NCBI RefSeq assembly: GCF_000496075.1
Contig: NZ_AWXZ01000015.1
Coordinates: 1 to 64,000 of the forward strand
Source of the DNA: Lutibaculum baratangense AMV1
GTDB lineage: Bacteria; Pseudomonadota; Alphaproteobacteria; Rhizobiales; Tepidamorphaceae
DNA: 64,000 nucleotides
Direction of reading: 5' to 3'
Position numbers and translations under genes: made by a program. The first letter of the stretch is position 1. Each line of letters begins with the position of its first letter. Positions 18,717 to 28,816 of the stretch are shown in pieces. A model generated the notes under the pieces. That model made no database searches. It saw nothing but the letters and a program-made list of their open reading frames with translations, and was not told the DNA's origin.

Positions 18717-19649
18717 TCAGCCGCTCCGGCGCAGCGGGTTGGGCGGTGGCGCCGGGTGGACGCCGAAAACGGGCGCGCCTCTGGCGTCGAGCACCATCCG
18801 GCACTCGCGGGGAAGGTCCGTGAGCGTGAGCGGCGGCTTCGGCTTCGCCGGCGTGTCGGAGGGCGTCCACGGCTCGTCCGACAGCCACCAGGCGAGCTCC
18901 TCGCCGCAGCCGTCGCCGGCGGGTGGCGCGCCCTGCGGCGTGCAGCCGGCGCTGCCGCCGGGACAGTCGATGCGCACGTGGAAATGGTAGTGGTGGCCCC
19001 ACCAGGGCCGCACTTTCCTGAGCCAGGCGCGGTCGTTGCCGGCGGTGCGGCAGAGCTCCTGCTTGATGCCGGGATGGACGAAGATGCGGTCGACCTCCGG
19101 CTGCCGCGCCGCGAGGCGGATCAGCCGGGCGTGCGCGTCGGACCATCTCGCGGGGTCGACCTGCCGCGTGCCGTCCTTCAGCATCGAGACGGCGCTGATT
19201 GTTTCGCGCTCCTCGGGGATGAGCGTGCGGTTCGGCATCGGGGTCAGCCAGATGTCGGCGTCGAGCCCGATCTGATGGCTCGCGTGGCCGGAGGTCATCG
19301 GCCCGCCGCGCGGCTGCGCGAGATCGCCGACGAGGAGGCCCGGCCAGCCCTCGCTCTGCGCGCCGACCGCGATGCGCTCGAGAAGCCCGACGAGCTTGGG
19401 GTGCCCCCAGTTCCGGTTGCGCGACAGGCGCATGACCTGCCAGGCCGGCCCGTTGATCGGCAGCGCCACGCCGCCGGCGAGGCAGCCCTTCGCGTAGGAC
19501 CCGATCGCCCGCGCGGCGAGGGGGGCGGGCTCCGCCATCGCGCCGAACAGCTCCTTGGCCGGCGTCTGCGCCGCCGCGGTCCTGCCCGCGAAGGCCGAGA
19601 CCGATAGCGCGAGACTGGTGACCGCGAGGATCGTGAGAAGGCGTCGCAT
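18717..19649 (-). CDS. mepA: Penicillin-insensitive murein endopeptidase
   Basis: MepA (peptidase family M74) is a periplasmic zinc enzyme that cleaves D-Ala-meso-DAP cross-links in peptidoglycan. The metal-site motifs are visible: HASHQIGLDADIW and, later, HHYHFHVRIDCP. Several cysteines that form disulfides in the family are present. I start it at ATG 19649, giving about 310 aa with a clean signal peptide (MRRLLTILAVTSLALSVSAF, cleavage after an Ala-rich stretch) and a GGGAG ribosome site. The longer frame to 19736 adds non-conserved residues. It is divergent from an L,D-transpeptidase gene, so both neighbours work on the cell wall. Confidence 0.93.
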   Translation of the reverse strand: MRRLLTILAVTSLALSVSAFAGRTAAAQTPAKELFGAMAEPAPLAARAIGSYAKGCLAGGVALPINGPAWQVMRLSRNRNWGHPKLVGLLERIAVGAQSEGWPGLLVGDLAQPRGGPMTSGHASHQIGLDADIWLTPMPNRTLIPEERETISAVSMLKDGTRQVDPARWSDAHARLIRLAARQPEVDRIFVHPGIKQELCRTAGNDRAWLRKVRPWWGHHYHFHVRIDCPGGSAGCTPQGAPPAGDGCGEELAWWLSDEPWTPSDTPAKPKPPLTLTDLPRECRMVLDARGAPVFGVHPAPPPNPLRRSG

Positions 19650-19834
19650 GATGTGGCTCCCGCTTCGCTTGCCTCGCATGATGGCGTCAAAAGGCGATTC
19701 TCCGCAAACTTCGCCCGCGCCGCGGTTCACCGTCATGTCATCCGCGGCCCCTTTACTTCATGCCCAAGAAGAAGGCTCCGATACAGAGGGGTCCAGTCCG
19801 ACATCTGTGCGGAGTGCCGGGCCTGGAGGGGCAG

Positions 19835-20257
19835 ATGCGTATTCTTCTGATCGTGGTCGCGACGATCCTCGCGATGGCCGCGACGACGCCGGCATTCGCC
19901 GGCGTGGTGGCGCAGATCGACATATCCCAGCACCGAATGAAGGTGCTGGTGAACGGGCGGGTGCAGCACAGCTGGCCCGTCTCGACGGCGCGCAAGGGCT
20001 ACCACACGCCGACCGGGACGTACCGGCCGATCCGCATGCACAGGATGTGGCACAGCTGGAAATACGACATGTCGCCGATGCCGCACTCGGTCTTCTTCCA
20101 TCGCGGCTGGGCGATCCACGGCACCTACGCGACGAAGCAGCTCGGCCGGCCCGCGAGCCACGGCTGCATCCGCCTCGCGCCCGGCAACGCCGCCGCGTTC
20201 TATGAGCTCGTGCGCCGGCACGGGTCAGGCAACACGAAGATCGTCATTCGGCGCTAG
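19835..20257 (+). CDS. L,D-transpeptidase (YkuD family)
   Basis: This secreted enzyme of about 140 aa probably makes 3-3 cross-links in peptidoglycan or attaches proteins to it. The YkuD catalytic signature is complete: an upstream HG (AIHGTYA), then SHGCIRL with the nucleophilic Cys. The start at ATG 19835 has GGAGGGG 4 nt upstream and gives a signal peptide (MRILLIVVATILAMAATTPA). A longer frame from 19760 lacks these features. It is divergent from mepA with a 185-bp gap, which suggests a shared wall-remodelling function. Confidence 0.92.
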   Translation: MRILLIVVATILAMAATTPAFAGVVAQIDISQHRMKVLVNGRVQHSWPVSTARKGYHTPTGTYRPIRMHRMWHSWKYDMSPMPHSVFFHRGWAIHGTYATKQLGRPASHGCIRLAPGNAAAFYELVRRHGSGNTKIVIRR

Positions 20258-20330
20258 AACGGGTCAGCCTGTCCCGATTGCCCGCCGCAGGCGGACGGCG
20301 GTCGGGCTCGCCCAATCGGAGAGGAAACGC

Positions 20331-20720
20331 ATGCGGGCAACCCCCTTCCTCATGTTCGAAGGCCAGGCAGAGGAGGCCATGCGCACCTATGTCGGCCTGT
20401 TTCCCGACGGGGAGATCGAGGCGATTGAACGCTATGGGCCTGAGGGGCCGGGGCCGGAAGGCTCGGTGCGGCTGGCGCGCTTCCGCGTCGCGGGGCTGAG
20501 CGTGATGTGCATCGACAGCTACGTCGGACACTCCTTCGGCTTCACGCCGAGCGTCTCGCTCTTCGTCGACTGCGACGACGAGAAGGCCTTCGGGCGGCTG
20601 GTGCAGGCGCTCGGCGAGGGGGGCAGCATGCTGATGCCGCCGGACGACTACGGGTTCAGCCGAAGGTTCGCCTGGCTCAACGACCGGTTCGGCGTCTCCT
20701 GGCAGATCAACCTGCCGTAG
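20331..20720 (+). CDS. VOC-superfamily (PhnB/glyoxalase-like) protein
   Basis: This 129-aa single-module protein has the PhnB-like opening MRATPFLMFEGQAEEAM and a C-terminal RFAWLNDRFGVSWQI, typical of the family often labelled 3-demethylubiquinone-9 methyltransferase-like. These proteins have the vicinal-oxygen-chelate fold, usually dimeric; substrates are mostly unknown, and the methyltransferase label is not supported by structure. GGAGAGG lies 6 nt before ATG 20331. It stands alone between the L,D-transpeptidase and the SRP block. Confidence 0.85.
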   Translation: MRATPFLMFEGQAEEAMRTYVGLFPDGEIEAIERYGPEGPGPEGSVRLARFRVAGLSVMCIDSYVGHSFGFTPSVSLFVDCDDEKAFGRLVQALGEGGSMLMPPDDYGFSRRFAWLNDRFGVSWQINLP

Positions 20721-20959
20721 AACGGGCGCGTAGAACAGGCGGCCGGCACGGCGAACGCCCTGCAGCCCATGCGGCCCCCCGGGGCCCCGCGGCCCCGTTC
20801 CTTGACACCGTGCCCTCGCGCGCGTATCACCCGCCGATCATAGTCAGACGCGATTGCCGTCTTCGGCCGCTGCGCACACGAGGCGCGAGGGGTCGCCACC
20901 CGTCAGCGAGGGTTCGCCCACGGGTGTCGTCGGCGTTTGCGCGAACGGATCTTGAACGC

Positions 20960-21160
20960 ATGGCCTCGAGCCTCGACATCGCCGATTGCGTCAACGACAC
21001 CTGCCCGTGGTCCGGCGACCCGGTGCGGGCGGATGCGCTGACGCTCTATCGCGGCCGCGTCGTCGGCTTCTGCAATCCAGGCTGCCGGGACAAGTTCGAG
21101 ACGGCGATCGCGCATTTCGACGCCGCGCTCGCGCGCCCCCGCCCGGCCCAAGCGGAGTAG
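20960..21160 (+). CDS. Small YHS/TRASH-like cysteine protein
   Basis: This 66-aa protein has a CPWSG motif and a second cysteine pair in FCNPGCRDKF, the pattern of the YHS/TRASH fold that binds a metal ion. Homologues of this size are often misnamed glutathione S-transferase. It ends 4 nt before ffh on the same strand, so the two are probably co-transcribed; the link to protein targeting is unknown. No strong ribosome site is seen; the start follows family-like N-terminal length. Confidence 0.72.
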   Translation: MASSLDIADCVNDTCPWSGDPVRADALTLYRGRVVGFCNPGCRDKFETAIAHFDAALARPRPAQAE

Positions 21161-21164
21161 TTCC

Positions 21165-22715
21165 ATGTTCGAGAGCCTGCAGGACCGCCTTTCCGGCATT
21201 CTCGACAGCCTGACGCGGCGCGGCGCGCTGACGGAGGCCGACGTCTCGGCCGCTTTGCGCGAGGTGCGCCGGGCGCTGCTCGAGGCCGACGTGGCGCTCG
21301 AGGTCGTCAAGGACTTCACCGACAAGGTGAAGGAGCGCGCCGTCGGCGTCGAGGTTGTGAAGTCGGTCACGCCCGGCCAGATGGTCGTGAAGATCGTCAA
21401 CGACGTGCTCGTCGAGACGCTCGGCTCGGAAGGCGTCACGATCGACCTGAACGCGCCTTCGCCGGTGCCGATCATGATGGTCGGCCTGCAGGGCTCGGGC
21501 AAGACGACCTCGACGGCGAAGATCGCCAAGCGACTGACCGACCGCCAGAAGCGCAAGGTGCTGATGGCTTCGCTCGACACCAGGCGCCCGGCCGCGATGG
21601 AGCAGCTGAAGTTCCTCGGCGAGCAGGGCGGCATCGACACGCTGCCGATCGTCGCGGGCCAGTCGGCGGTGCAGATCGCGAACCGGGCGATGCAGGCCGC
21701 CCGCCTCGGTGGCTACGACGTCGTGCTCCTCGACACCGCCGGGCGGCAGTCGGTCGACGAGGCGCTGATGGCCGAGATGGCCGAGGTCTACAGGGCCGCG
21801 CAGCCGCACGAGACCTTGCTGGTGGCCGACGCGCTGACCGGCCAGGACGCGGTGAACACCGCGCGCGCCTTCTCCGAGCGGCTCGATCTCACCGGTATCG
21901 TGCTGACCCGCCTCGACGGCGACGGCCGCGGCGGCGCCGCGCTCTCCATGCGGGCGATCACCGGCAAGCCGATCAAGCTCGTCGGCGTCGGCGAGCGCAT
22001 GGACCAGGTGGAGGAGTTCCACCCCGAGCGCATCGCGAACCGCATCCTCGGCATGGGCGACATCGTCAGCCTCGTCGAGCGCGCCTCGGAGACGATCGAC
22101 GCCGAGAAGGCGAACAAGATCGCCGAGAAGATGCGGAAAGGTCAGTTCGACCTCGACGATCTCTCCGAGCAGCTCCAGCAGATGCAGAGGATCGGCGGCA
22201 TGTCGGGCGTCCTCGGCATGCTGCCCGGTATCGGCAAGATGAAGAAGCAGCTCGAAGGCGCCAATCTCGACGACGGCGTCATCAAGCGCCAGCAGGCGAT
22301 CATCTCCTCGATGACGAAGGAGGAGCGCCGCAAGCCCGACATCCTGAAGGCCAGCCGCAAGAAGCGGGTCGCCGCCGGCTCCGGCACCAAGGTCGAAGAG
22401 GTCAACAAGCTCCTCAAGATGCATCGCCAGATGGCCGACGTCATGAAGATGATGGGCGGCAAGAAGGGCAAGGGCGCGATGGCCAAGCTCTTCGGCGGCA
22501 TGGGCGGGGGCATGGGCGGGATGCCGCAGCCGAGCCCCGAGATGATGCGCGAGATGCAGAAGATGGGCGGCGGCGCCGGTGGCGGCGGCATGCCTGACTT
22601 CTCGAAGATGCCGGGCATGGGTGGTGGCGGACTGCCGCCCGGCTTCCCCGGCGCGGGGGGCGGCGGCCTTCCGGGCCTGCCCGGGATGCCGAAGGGCCCG
22701 CAGAAGAAGAAATGA
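21165..22715 (+). CDS. ffh: Signal recognition particle protein Ffh
   Basis: Ffh is the 54-kDa GTPase of the signal recognition particle; with 4.5S RNA it binds signal sequences on the ribosome and delivers them to FtsY. The N domain covers about residues 1-90, and the G domain has GLQGSGKTT (107-115), DTAGRQ and [10 protein letters not shown]. The M domain (from about 330) shows [15 protein letters not shown] and the RNA-binding helix region with [13 protein letters not shown]. The last 80 residues are a long Gly/Met-rich tail, longer than in E. coli but common in related alphaproteobacteria. It heads the ffh-rpsP-rimM-trmD-rplS cluster. Confidence 0.97.
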   Translation: MFESLQDRLSGILDSLTRRGALTEADVSAALREVRRALLEADVALEVVKDFTDKVKERAVGVEVVKSVTPGQMVVKIVNDVLVETLGSEGVTIDLNAPSPVPIMMVGLQGSGKTTSTAKIAKRLTDRQKRKVLMASLDTRRPAAMEQLKFLGEQGGIDTLPIVAGQSAVQIANRAMQAARLGGYDVVLLDTAGRQSVDEALMAEMAEVYRAAQPHETLLVADALTGQDAVNTARAFSERLDLTGIVLTRLDGDGRGGAALSMRAITGKPIKLVGVGERMDQVEEFHPERIANRILGMGDIVSLVERASETIDAEKANKIAEKMRKGQFDLDDLSEQLQQMQRIGGMSGVLGMLPGIGKMKKQLEGANLDDGVIKRQQAIISSMTKEERRKPDILKASRKKRVAAGSGTKVEEVNKLLKMHRQMADVMKMMGGKKGKGAMAKLFGGMGGGMGGMPQPSPEMMREMQKMGGGAGGGGMPDFSKMPGMGGGGLPPGFPGAGGGGLPGLPGMPKGPQKKK

Positions 22716-22794
22716 CGCCGGCGGCGCGAGCCGCCCGGCCGACGGACGACCGATCGAACGACTTGACCGAGACTTCAAAGAGGAACTGAGTTAC

Positions 22795-23178
22795 ATGGCA
22801 CTGAAGATCAGGCTCTCCCGCGGCGGCGCGAAGAAGCGCCCCTTCTACCGCATCGTCGTGGCCGACGCGCGCAGCCCCCGCGACGGCCGCTTCATCGACC
22901 GGCTCGGCACCTACAACCCGCTCCTGCCGAGCGACCATCCCGAGCGCATCGTGCTCGACACCGAGAAGGCGAAGGCCTGGATCGCCAAGGGCGCGCAGCC
23001 GACCGACCGCGTGCTGCGCTTCCTCGACGCGCAGGGCGTCGCCCAGCGCCCCGAGCGCAACAACCCGGAGAAGGCGAAGCCCGGTCGCAAGGCGCAGGAG
23101 CGCGAGGAGGCCCGCCGCATCGCCGCCGAGGAGGCCGCCGCCAAGGACGCCCCTGCCGAGGAAGCGCAGGCCGAGTGA
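22795..23178 (+). CDS. rpsP: 30S ribosomal protein S16
   Basis: S16 (127 aa) binds 16S rRNA in the body of the small subunit and is needed for assembly. The N-terminal 85 residues carry the conserved [20 protein letters not shown] start and the [12 protein letters not shown] segment. The last 40 residues are an Ala/Glu-rich extension usual in Hyphomicrobiales. Start ATG 22795 follows GAGGAACTGAG. A longer upstream frame is not conserved. It lies 79 bp downstream of ffh in the classic cluster. Confidence 0.97.
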   Translation: MALKIRLSRGGAKKRPFYRIVVADARSPRDGRFIDRLGTYNPLLPSDHPERIVLDTEKAKAWIAKGAQPTDRVLRFLDAQGVAQRPERNNPEKAKPGRKAQEREEARRIAAEEAAAKDAPAEEAQAE

Positions 23179-23217
23179 TCGGCCGGGCGCGCTGACGATC
23201 CGGGGCCTCATGCGGTC

Positions 23218-23769
23218 ATGGCTGACGACGGGAAGAGGGTCTGTGTCGCACGGATCGGCGCGCCGCACGGCGTGCGCGGTGCCGTGCGGCTCTTCGCCTT
23301 CACGGCCGACCCGGCCGACGTCGCCGCCTACGGCCCGCTCGAGACGGAGGACGGCCGGCGCCGCCTGACCATCCGGAGCCTGAAGCCCGGCAAGGACGTG
23401 CTGATCGCGGAGTTCACGGGGGTCGCCGACCGCGAGGCGGCGGACGCCCTGAAGAACGTCCGGCTCTATGTCGACCGCACGAGCCTGCCCGAGCCCGAGG
23501 CGGAGGACGAGTGGTACCACGCCGACCTGATCGGCCTGTCCGTGAGCAACGGTGCGGGTGAGACGGTGGGCGAGGTGATCGCCGTGCAGGATTTCGGCGG
23601 GGGCGACCTCCTCGAGATCCGCTGGGACGGGCGCCGGCAGACGGTCTACCTGCCGTTCACGCGCGACGCCGTGCCGGTGGTCGACGTGAAAGGCGGCTTC
23701 CTGATCGTCGATCCGCCCGCGGGGCTCCTCGACGAAGGCGGCACCGAGGACCGGGAGGAGGCGCCATGA
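23218..23769 (+). CDS. rimM: Ribosome maturation factor RimM
   Basis: RimM (183 aa) binds S19 and helps fold the 3' domain of 16S rRNA. It has the N-terminal RimM barrel ([19 protein letters not shown]) and the C-terminal PRC barrel ([32 protein letters not shown]). Its stop overlaps the trmD start by 4 nt (ATGA), so the two are translationally coupled. Confidence 0.97.
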   Translation: MADDGKRVCVARIGAPHGVRGAVRLFAFTADPADVAAYGPLETEDGRRRLTIRSLKPGKDVLIAEFTGVADREAADALKNVRLYVDRTSLPEPEAEDEWYHADLIGLSVSNGAGETVGEVIAVQDFGGGDLLEIRWDGRRQTVYLPFTRDAVPVVDVKGGFLIVDPPAGLLDEGGTEDREEAP

Positions 23770-24497
23770 GCTGGCACGCGAGCGTCCTCACGATCTATCC
23801 CGCGATGTTCCCGGGGCCGCTCGGTCACGCGCTCGCGGGCCGGGCGCTCGAGCGGGGCGACTGGCGGCTCGACGTGTCGGACATCAGGTCCTTCGCGCTC
23901 GACCGGCACCGCTCCGTCGACGACACGCCGGCCGGCGGCGGTCCCGGAATGGTGATGCGGCCCGACGTTCTGGCCGCCGCGATCGACGCGGCGGCGGCGG
24001 CCGGGCCGGATCGGCCGAGGCTCCTGATGAGTCCGCGCGGCCGCCCGCTCACCCAGGAACGGGTGCGCGAGCTCGCGGCGGGGGAGGGCGCGGTCCTTCT
24101 CTGCGGCCGGTTCGAGGGCGTCGACGAGCGCCTGATCGAGGCGCGGGGCCTCGAGGAGGTATCGATCGGCGACTACGTGCTGTCTGGCGGCGAGATCGCG
24201 GCCATGACGGTGCTAGATGCCGCTGTTCGGCTCCTGCCCGGCGTGATGGGCGCGGCCGATAGCCATGTCGAGGAGAGCTTCGAGGACGGTCTCCTCGAAT
24301 ATCCGCAATACACCCGGCCGCAGGTCTGGGAGGGGCGCGAGATCCCTGCCGTCCTGGTGTCGGGAGACCATGGGCGCGTCGCCGAGTGGCGGCGCGCGGA
24401 ACGGGAGCGGGCGACGCGCGAGCGACGCCCGGATCTGTGGGCCGGGAGGCGTCTTTCGTCGCCTTCACGGCTCGACAAGTGTGACGGTTTGAAGTAG
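23766..24497 (+). CDS. trmD: tRNA (guanine37-N1)-methyltransferase
   Basis: TrmD (243 aa) methylates G37 next to the anticodon of tRNAs that read CNN codons, preventing +1 frameshifts. Trefoil-knot (SPOUT) motifs are visible: GGGPGMVM, the [13 protein letters not shown] segment and the knot YVLSGGE followed by [16 protein letters not shown]. The length is usual, with a short tail that continues past the conserved RRPDLW. It overlaps rimM by 4 nt and is followed by rplS after 72 bp. Confidence 0.97.
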   Translation: MSWHASVLTIYPAMFPGPLGHALAGRALERGDWRLDVSDIRSFALDRHRSVDDTPAGGGPGMVMRPDVLAAAIDAAAAAGPDRPRLLMSPRGRPLTQERVRELAAGEGAVLLCGRFEGVDERLIEARGLEEVSIGDYVLSGGEIAAMTVLDAAVRLLPGVMGAADSHVEESFEDGLLEYPQYTRPQVWEGREIPAVLVSGDHGRVAEWRRAERERATRERRPDLWAGRRLSSPSRLDKCDGLK

Positions 24498-24569
24498 ACG
24501 CAAAGGCAACGCGAGCGCGGCAGCGCGCACGAAGCGCACGCACGTGCCATTTTCCGAAGGACTGGTCCG

Positions 24570-25244
24570 ATGAATATTCTGCAAGAGATCGAGCAGGAGC
24601 ACGCGGCCGCGCTCGAAGCGGCTCGCGCGGTTCCCGACTTCCGCCCCGGCGACACGGTTCGCGTGAACGTCCGTGTGACCGAGGGCACACGCACCCGCGT
24701 GCAGGCCTATGAGGGCGTGTGCATCGCGCGCTCCGGCGGCGGCATCAACGAGAGCTTCACGGTTCGCAAGATCTCCTACGGCGAGGGCGTCGAGCGCGTC
24801 TTCCCCGTCCACTCGCCCTCGATCGAGTCGATCGAGGTCCGCCGCCGCGGCAAGGTCCGTCGCGCGAAGCTCTATTACCTGCGCGATCGCCGCGGCAAGT
24901 CGGCCCGCATCCCCGAGCGCACCGACACGCGGGTCGAGAAGCGCGCCGAGAAGCGCGTGGTCGAGATCAAGGGCGCGATCTTCACGAAGCCCAAGGGCGA
25001 GGCCGACGACCTGACGCGCATCAGCGGCGTCGACGCGGATCTCGCCGGCAAGCTGAACAAGCTCGGCGTCACGCAGTACGAGCAGATCGTGAACTTCTCC
25101 GACGAGGACATCGCCCGTCTCGAGGACGCCCTGAAGAACGAGGGCACCTTCGCCAACGACGACTGGGCTGGCCAAGCGCGCAACCTTCTCGCCGAGAAGA
25201 CGGCGGCCGAGGTTCCGGCCGAGGGCGAGGAAGACAAGGCCTGA
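24570..25244 (+). CDS. rplS: 50S ribosomal protein L19 with C-terminal HhH extension
   Basis: Residues 1-114 are canonical L19 ([13 protein letters not shown], the [17 protein letters not shown] segment and [18 protein letters not shown]), which sits at the interface of the two ribosomal subunits. A typical L19 stops at 115-130 residues; this one has 224. The extra 110 residues hold a basic linker and a helix-hairpin-helix-like module at about 146-205 ([20 protein letters not shown], then [15 protein letters not shown]). I know this module from the C-termini of rhizobial L21 and some other proteins. It may add an RNA or protein contact. A clear terminator follows at 25278. Confidence 0.95.
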   Translation: MNILQEIEQEHAAALEAARAVPDFRPGDTVRVNVRVTEGTRTRVQAYEGVCIARSGGGINESFTVRKISYGEGVERVFPVHSPSIESIEVRRRGKVRRAKLYYLRDRRGKSARIPERTDTRVEKRAEKRVVEIKGAIFTKPKGEADDLTRISGVDADLAGKLNKLGVTQYEQIVNFSDEDIARLEDALKNEGTFANDDWAGQARNLLAEKTAAEVPAEGEEDKA

Positions 25245-25277
25245 TCGGGGCCACACCCTCTTCGCGATGATTTTCGA

Positions 25278-25303
25278 AACGGGCGGCCATGGCCGCCCGT
25301 TTT
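25278..25303 (+). terminator. Rho-independent terminator after rplS
   Basis: The perfect hairpin aaacgggcggccat / atggccgcccgttt ends in a T run, 33 bp after the rplS stop. It closes the ffh-to-rplS cluster. Confidence 0.9.
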
Positions 25304-25379
25304 GCGTCCAAGGGCCGGAGAAGAGCCCGACCCTTCCCTCTCGCGGGGGGGGGTGACGACGGGAAACGGGAGACGCCAG

Positions 25380-26576
25380 ATGCTCTTGAACGAGGCCGGC
25401 AGCACGGCCGCTCGTGGTCTGCCGGCCCGCCGGGTCCTGTTCGTTGCCGGCTTCGTTCTGATCGCCCTCAACCTTCGGCCGACGCTCACGGCGGTGGCGC
25501 CGCTTTTGAACGCCATCCGCGAGCATTTCGGGATGGATGCGAGCACGGCGGGCCTGCTCACCATGCTGCCGGTCGCCTGCCTCGGCGTCTTCGGTGCCGT
25601 CGCCGCACGGCTCGCGCGCCGATTCGGCACCGAGAGCGTCGTCCTCGCCTTCGTCCTGATGATCGCGTGCGGCAGCCTCCTTCGCGGGACGGGCTCGCAG
25701 GCCGCCCTCTTTCTCGGCACGGCGTTCGGCGGCGCCGGCATCGGCGTGGTGGGTGTCCTGCTGCCGGCGCTCGTGAAGCGCGATTTCGGCGCCCAGGCCG
25801 GCGGCATGATGGGCGTCTTCACGATGGTGCTCGTCGCAGGGGCCGCTGCGGGGGCGGGCGCCTCGATCCCGCTCGCCGAGGCGCTCGGCGGCTGGCAGCC
25901 CGCGTTGATGGCATGGGCGGCCCCGGCGCTCCTGGCCGCGCTCGTTTGGGTGCCACAGGTCGTGGCGCACCGTTTCACGCCGCGCGACGACGCGCCGCCC
26001 CCCAATCTGTGGCGCGATCCGCTGGCCTGGCGGGTCACCTTCTTCATGGGCCTGCAGTCCTCGCTCGCCTACATGGCGATGGGCTGGCTGCCGGTGATCC
26101 TGGAGGATTTCGGCATGACGGCGGAGAGGGCGGGCTTCGTCTCCGCCGTCTCGATCGCCTGCCAGATGGTGACGGCGCTCACCCTGCCGCCGATCGCGGC
26201 GCGCGCGCGGGACCAGCGTCTGGTGCTCGCCTTCGCCGTCCTGATCGGCACGGCCGGGACGGCGGGCATCTTCTTCGGGCCTGGCTTCCTGATCTGGCCG
26301 TCGGCCGTGCTGGTCGGCCTCTCGCTCGGCGGCTGTTTCGGCGTCGCGCTGACGCTGATCGTGCTGCGCACGCGCGACGGGCGCACCGCGGCGCAGCTTT
26401 CGGCCATGTCTCAGAGCGTCGGCTATCTCCTCGCCTCTCTCGGGCCGCTCGCGCTCGGCATGCTGCACGATGCGAGCGGCGGCTGGTCGGTGCCGGGCGT
26501 CTTCTTCATCGCCGTCAGCATCGCCGCGCTGATCGTCGGACTTGGCGCCGCGAGGCCGCGCTACGTGGGAGAATGA
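25380..26576 (+). CDS. MFS transporter, CynX/NimT type
   Basis: About 398 aa with 12 predicted membrane helices. The opening (RVLFVAGFVLIALNLRPTL, then VAPLLNAIREHFGMDAS) is the signature of the cyanate/2-nitroimidazole (CynX/NimT) family of the major facilitator superfamily. CynX takes up cyanate in E. coli and NimT exports nitroimidazoles, so substrate and direction cannot be told here. No cyanase gene is nearby. GGGAG lies 8 nt before ATG 25380. It appears to be a single-gene unit behind the rplS terminator. Confidence 0.87.
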   Translation: MLLNEAGSTAARGLPARRVLFVAGFVLIALNLRPTLTAVAPLLNAIREHFGMDASTAGLLTMLPVACLGVFGAVAARLARRFGTESVVLAFVLMIACGSLLRGTGSQAALFLGTAFGGAGIGVVGVLLPALVKRDFGAQAGGMMGVFTMVLVAGAAAGAGASIPLAEALGGWQPALMAWAAPALLAALVWVPQVVAHRFTPRDDAPPPNLWRDPLAWRVTFFMGLQSSLAYMAMGWLPVILEDFGMTAERAGFVSAVSIACQMVTALTLPPIAARARDQRLVLAFAVLIGTAGTAGIFFGPGFLIWPSAVLVGLSLGGCFGVALTLIVLRTRDGRTAAQLSAMSQSVGYLLASLGPLALGMLHDASGGWSVPGVFFIAVSIAALIVGLGAARPRYVGE

Positions 26577-26707
26577 GCGCGGCGGATCCGTGCCTGGCGC
26601 GGTATTCCTCCGGGCGAGCCGGTCCTGTCCCCGCTGCTCAAGCTGGTCGTCACGAGAGGGGCGCCCTATCTTCATCAGGAAGTAAAATGTCGTGATGAAG
26701 GAAAGAC

Positions 26708-26902
26708 TTGGGCAACTGGATCAAGAACGCGGTCGATTCGGCGCTCCGGATCATCCCGAGACATCGCCCCGTCGATGTCCCGGCGATGCGGCGCATTATT
26801 GCCCTCCTGGCGAGGGAAGACGACGTCGAATTGGCCGACGGAGAGATTGACAGGGCGATCATCTCGGCTTGCCTTGCGGAAAGGCGGCCGCTGCGCTGGT
26901 AG
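26708..26902 (+). CDS. Hypothetical 64-aa protein
   Basis: I do not recognise it. A TTG start at 26708 follows an AAGGA ribosome site, and the C-terminal half (EDDVELADGEIDRAIIS) has plausible protein composition. An ATG 14 nt upstream opens a different, less protein-like frame. It lies in the sparse region between the CynX-like gene and leuC. It could be spurious. Confidence 0.33.
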   Translation: MGNWIKNAVDSALRIIPRHRPVDVPAMRRIIALLAREDDVELADGEIDRAIISACLAERRPLRW

Positions 26903-27233
26903 AGTTTGACGTGTGCGCCTCACGCGCCTGACTTGTTGCAGCGGGCGCGCATCGCGACTATTTTCCCGGACATGACAGTAAGGATGAAGCCCTCGTCGCT
27001 GCGCACCGCGCCGTTCCGGCACCGGGACGGCGACCGCCCGCTCGGCCGGATCCTGCCGGGCCCGCTCGACGATCACGCGCTGCTGCCGTGGCGCTTCCAT
27101 CCGGCGATGCGAGCCGCCGACGGCACGCTTCGAGGCGTCTGATCCTCCAGGCTCCCCCTTTGGGGGCGGCCGCGCCTGACCGCGCCGAGACCCGAATACC
27201 CTCCTCAGACGCCATTTTCGAACGGACATCATC
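26903..27233. other. Intergenic region before leuC, no supported gene
   Basis: A 78-codon frame (26906-27142) has atypical composition and no ribosome site. The region probably holds the leuC promoter; no clear -35/-10 pair or attenuator (leucine-codon leader plus hairpin) could be identified. Confidence 0.45.
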
Positions 27234-28640
27234 ATGAGCGCCCCACGCACCCTCTACGACAAGATCTGGGACGACCACGTCGTCGACCAGCAGCCGGACG
27301 GCACCTGCCTGCTCTATATCGACCGCCACCTCGTGCACGAGGTGACGAGCCCGCAGGCCTTCGAGGGCCTACGCCTGGCCGGCCGCAAGGTCCGTGCGCC
27401 GGAGAAGACGCTGGCGGTCGTCGACCACAACGTGCCGACGACCGACCGCTCGATCCCCAACCCGGACCCCGAGAGCGCGACCCAGATCGAGGCGCTGGCG
27501 CGGAACGCCCGCGACTTCGGCATCGAGTACTACAGCGAGCACGACGTCCGGCAGGGCATCGTCCACGTGATCGGGCCCGAGCAGGGCTTCACGTTGCCCG
27601 GCACGACGATCGTCTGCGGCGACAGCCACACCTCGACGCACGGCGCCTTCGGCGCGCTCGCGCACGGCATCGGCACCTCCGAGGTCGAGCACGTGCTCGC
27701 CACCCAGACGCTGATCCAGCGCAAGGCGAAGAACATGCGCGTGACGGTCGACGGCAAGCTGCCGGAGGGCGTCACGGCGAAGGACGTGATCCTCGCCATC
27801 ATCGGCCAGATCGGCACCGCCGGCGGCACCGGCCACGTGATCGAGTATGCCGGGGAGGTCTTCCGCGACATGTCGATGGAAGGCCGGATGACGGTCTGCA
27901 ACATGTCGATCGAGGGCGGCGCGCGCGCCGGCATGGTGGCGCCGGACGAGAAGACCTACGCCTACATCAAGGACCGCCCGCGCGCCCCCAAGGGCATGGC
28001 CTGGGACATGGCCCGCGCCTACTGGGACACGCTGCGCTCCGACGAGGGCGCGCATTTCGACACCGAGATCCGCCTCGACGGCGGCGCGCTGCCGCCGATC
28101 GTCACCTGGGGAACGAGCCCCGAAGACGTGATCTCGGTGACGGGCGTCGTGCCCGATCCCGACGAGATCCGGGACGAGAACAGGCGCCTCGCGAAGAAGC
28201 GGGCGCTCGAGTACATGGGCCTCACGCCCGGCACGAAGATCACCGACATCCGCCCCGAGCGCGTCTTCATCGGGTCCTGCACGAACTCGCGCATCGAAGA
28301 CCTCAGGGCCGCCTCGAAGATCGTCGAGGGCCGCAAGGTCCACGAGGCGATCGAGGCGTGGGTCGTGCCCGGCTCCGGCCTCGTGAAGGCCCAGGCCGAG
28401 GCCGAGGGGCTGGACAGGATCTTCAAGGAGGCGGGCTTCCTGTGGCGCGAGCCCGGCTGCTCGATGTGCCTCGCGATGAATGCCGACAAGCTCAAGCCCG
28501 GCGAGCGCTGCGCCTCGACCTCGAACCGCAACTTCGAGGGGCGGCAGGGCTTCAAGGGCCGCACGCACCTCGTCTCGCCGCAGATGGCGGCCGCCGCCGC
28601 GATCGCCGGCCACTTCGTCGACGTGCGCGAGTGGCGCTAG
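27234..28640 (+). CDS. leuC: 3-isopropylmalate dehydratase, large subunit
   Basis: LeuC (468 aa) with LeuD isomerises 2- to 3-isopropylmalate in leucine synthesis. It is an aconitase-family protein, and the three [4Fe-4S] ligands are visible: one in the [14 protein letters not shown] region, one in [14 protein letters not shown] and CxxC in [11 protein letters not shown]. Length and N-terminus ([15 protein letters not shown]) are standard. leuD is not adjacent, as is usual in rhizobia, where leuC stands apart. A GC-rich hairpin follows at 28669. Confidence 0.97.
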   Translation: MSAPRTLYDKIWDDHVVDQQPDGTCLLYIDRHLVHEVTSPQAFEGLRLAGRKVRAPEKTLAVVDHNVPTTDRSIPNPDPESATQIEALARNARDFGIEYYSEHDVRQGIVHVIGPEQGFTLPGTTIVCGDSHTSTHGAFGALAHGIGTSEVEHVLATQTLIQRKAKNMRVTVDGKLPEGVTAKDVILAIIGQIGTAGGTGHVIEYAGEVFRDMSMEGRMTVCNMSIEGGARAGMVAPDEKTYAYIKDRPRAPKGMAWDMARAYWDTLRSDEGAHFDTEIRLDGGALPPIVTWGTSPEDVISVTGVVPDPDEIRDENRRLAKKRALEYMGLTPGTKITDIRPERVFIGSCTNSRIEDLRAASKIVEGRKVHEAIEAWVVPGSGLVKAQAEAEGLDRIFKEAGFLWREPGCSMCLAMNADKLKPGERCASTSNRNFEGRQGFKGRTHLVSPQMAAAAAIAGHFVDVREWR

Positions 28641-28668
28641 AGGCTCGGCCGGACCAAGAGACGTCACG

Positions 28669-28700
28669 GGCGGCCGGGGCATCCCCGGCCGCCGTCGTTT
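28669..28700 (+). terminator. Probable terminator after leuC
   Basis: An 11-bp GC-rich stem (ggcggccgggg / ccccggccgcc) with a 3-nt loop is followed by gtcgttt. The U run is short, so efficiency is uncertain, but the position 29 bp after the leuC stop is apt. Confidence 0.65.
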
Positions 28701-28816
28701 CGGGATGAGCTTGCATCGATGTCACACCCTCTCCCGTAAGCTCCCAGCTCTCCTCTTCGTGACGAAAGCGCCTCCTGAGGGCCCCATTTCCGCCGCTCCC
28801 GCCCGGCAGGGAGTGG

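Noticed and set aside
20991-22778. Minus-strand frame of 595 codons opposite ffh
   Set aside because: Antisense shadow of ffh, a high-GC codon-position effect.
26906-27142. 78-codon plus-strand frame upstream of leuC
   Set aside because: Pro/Arg-rich product with no ribosome site or family resemblance.
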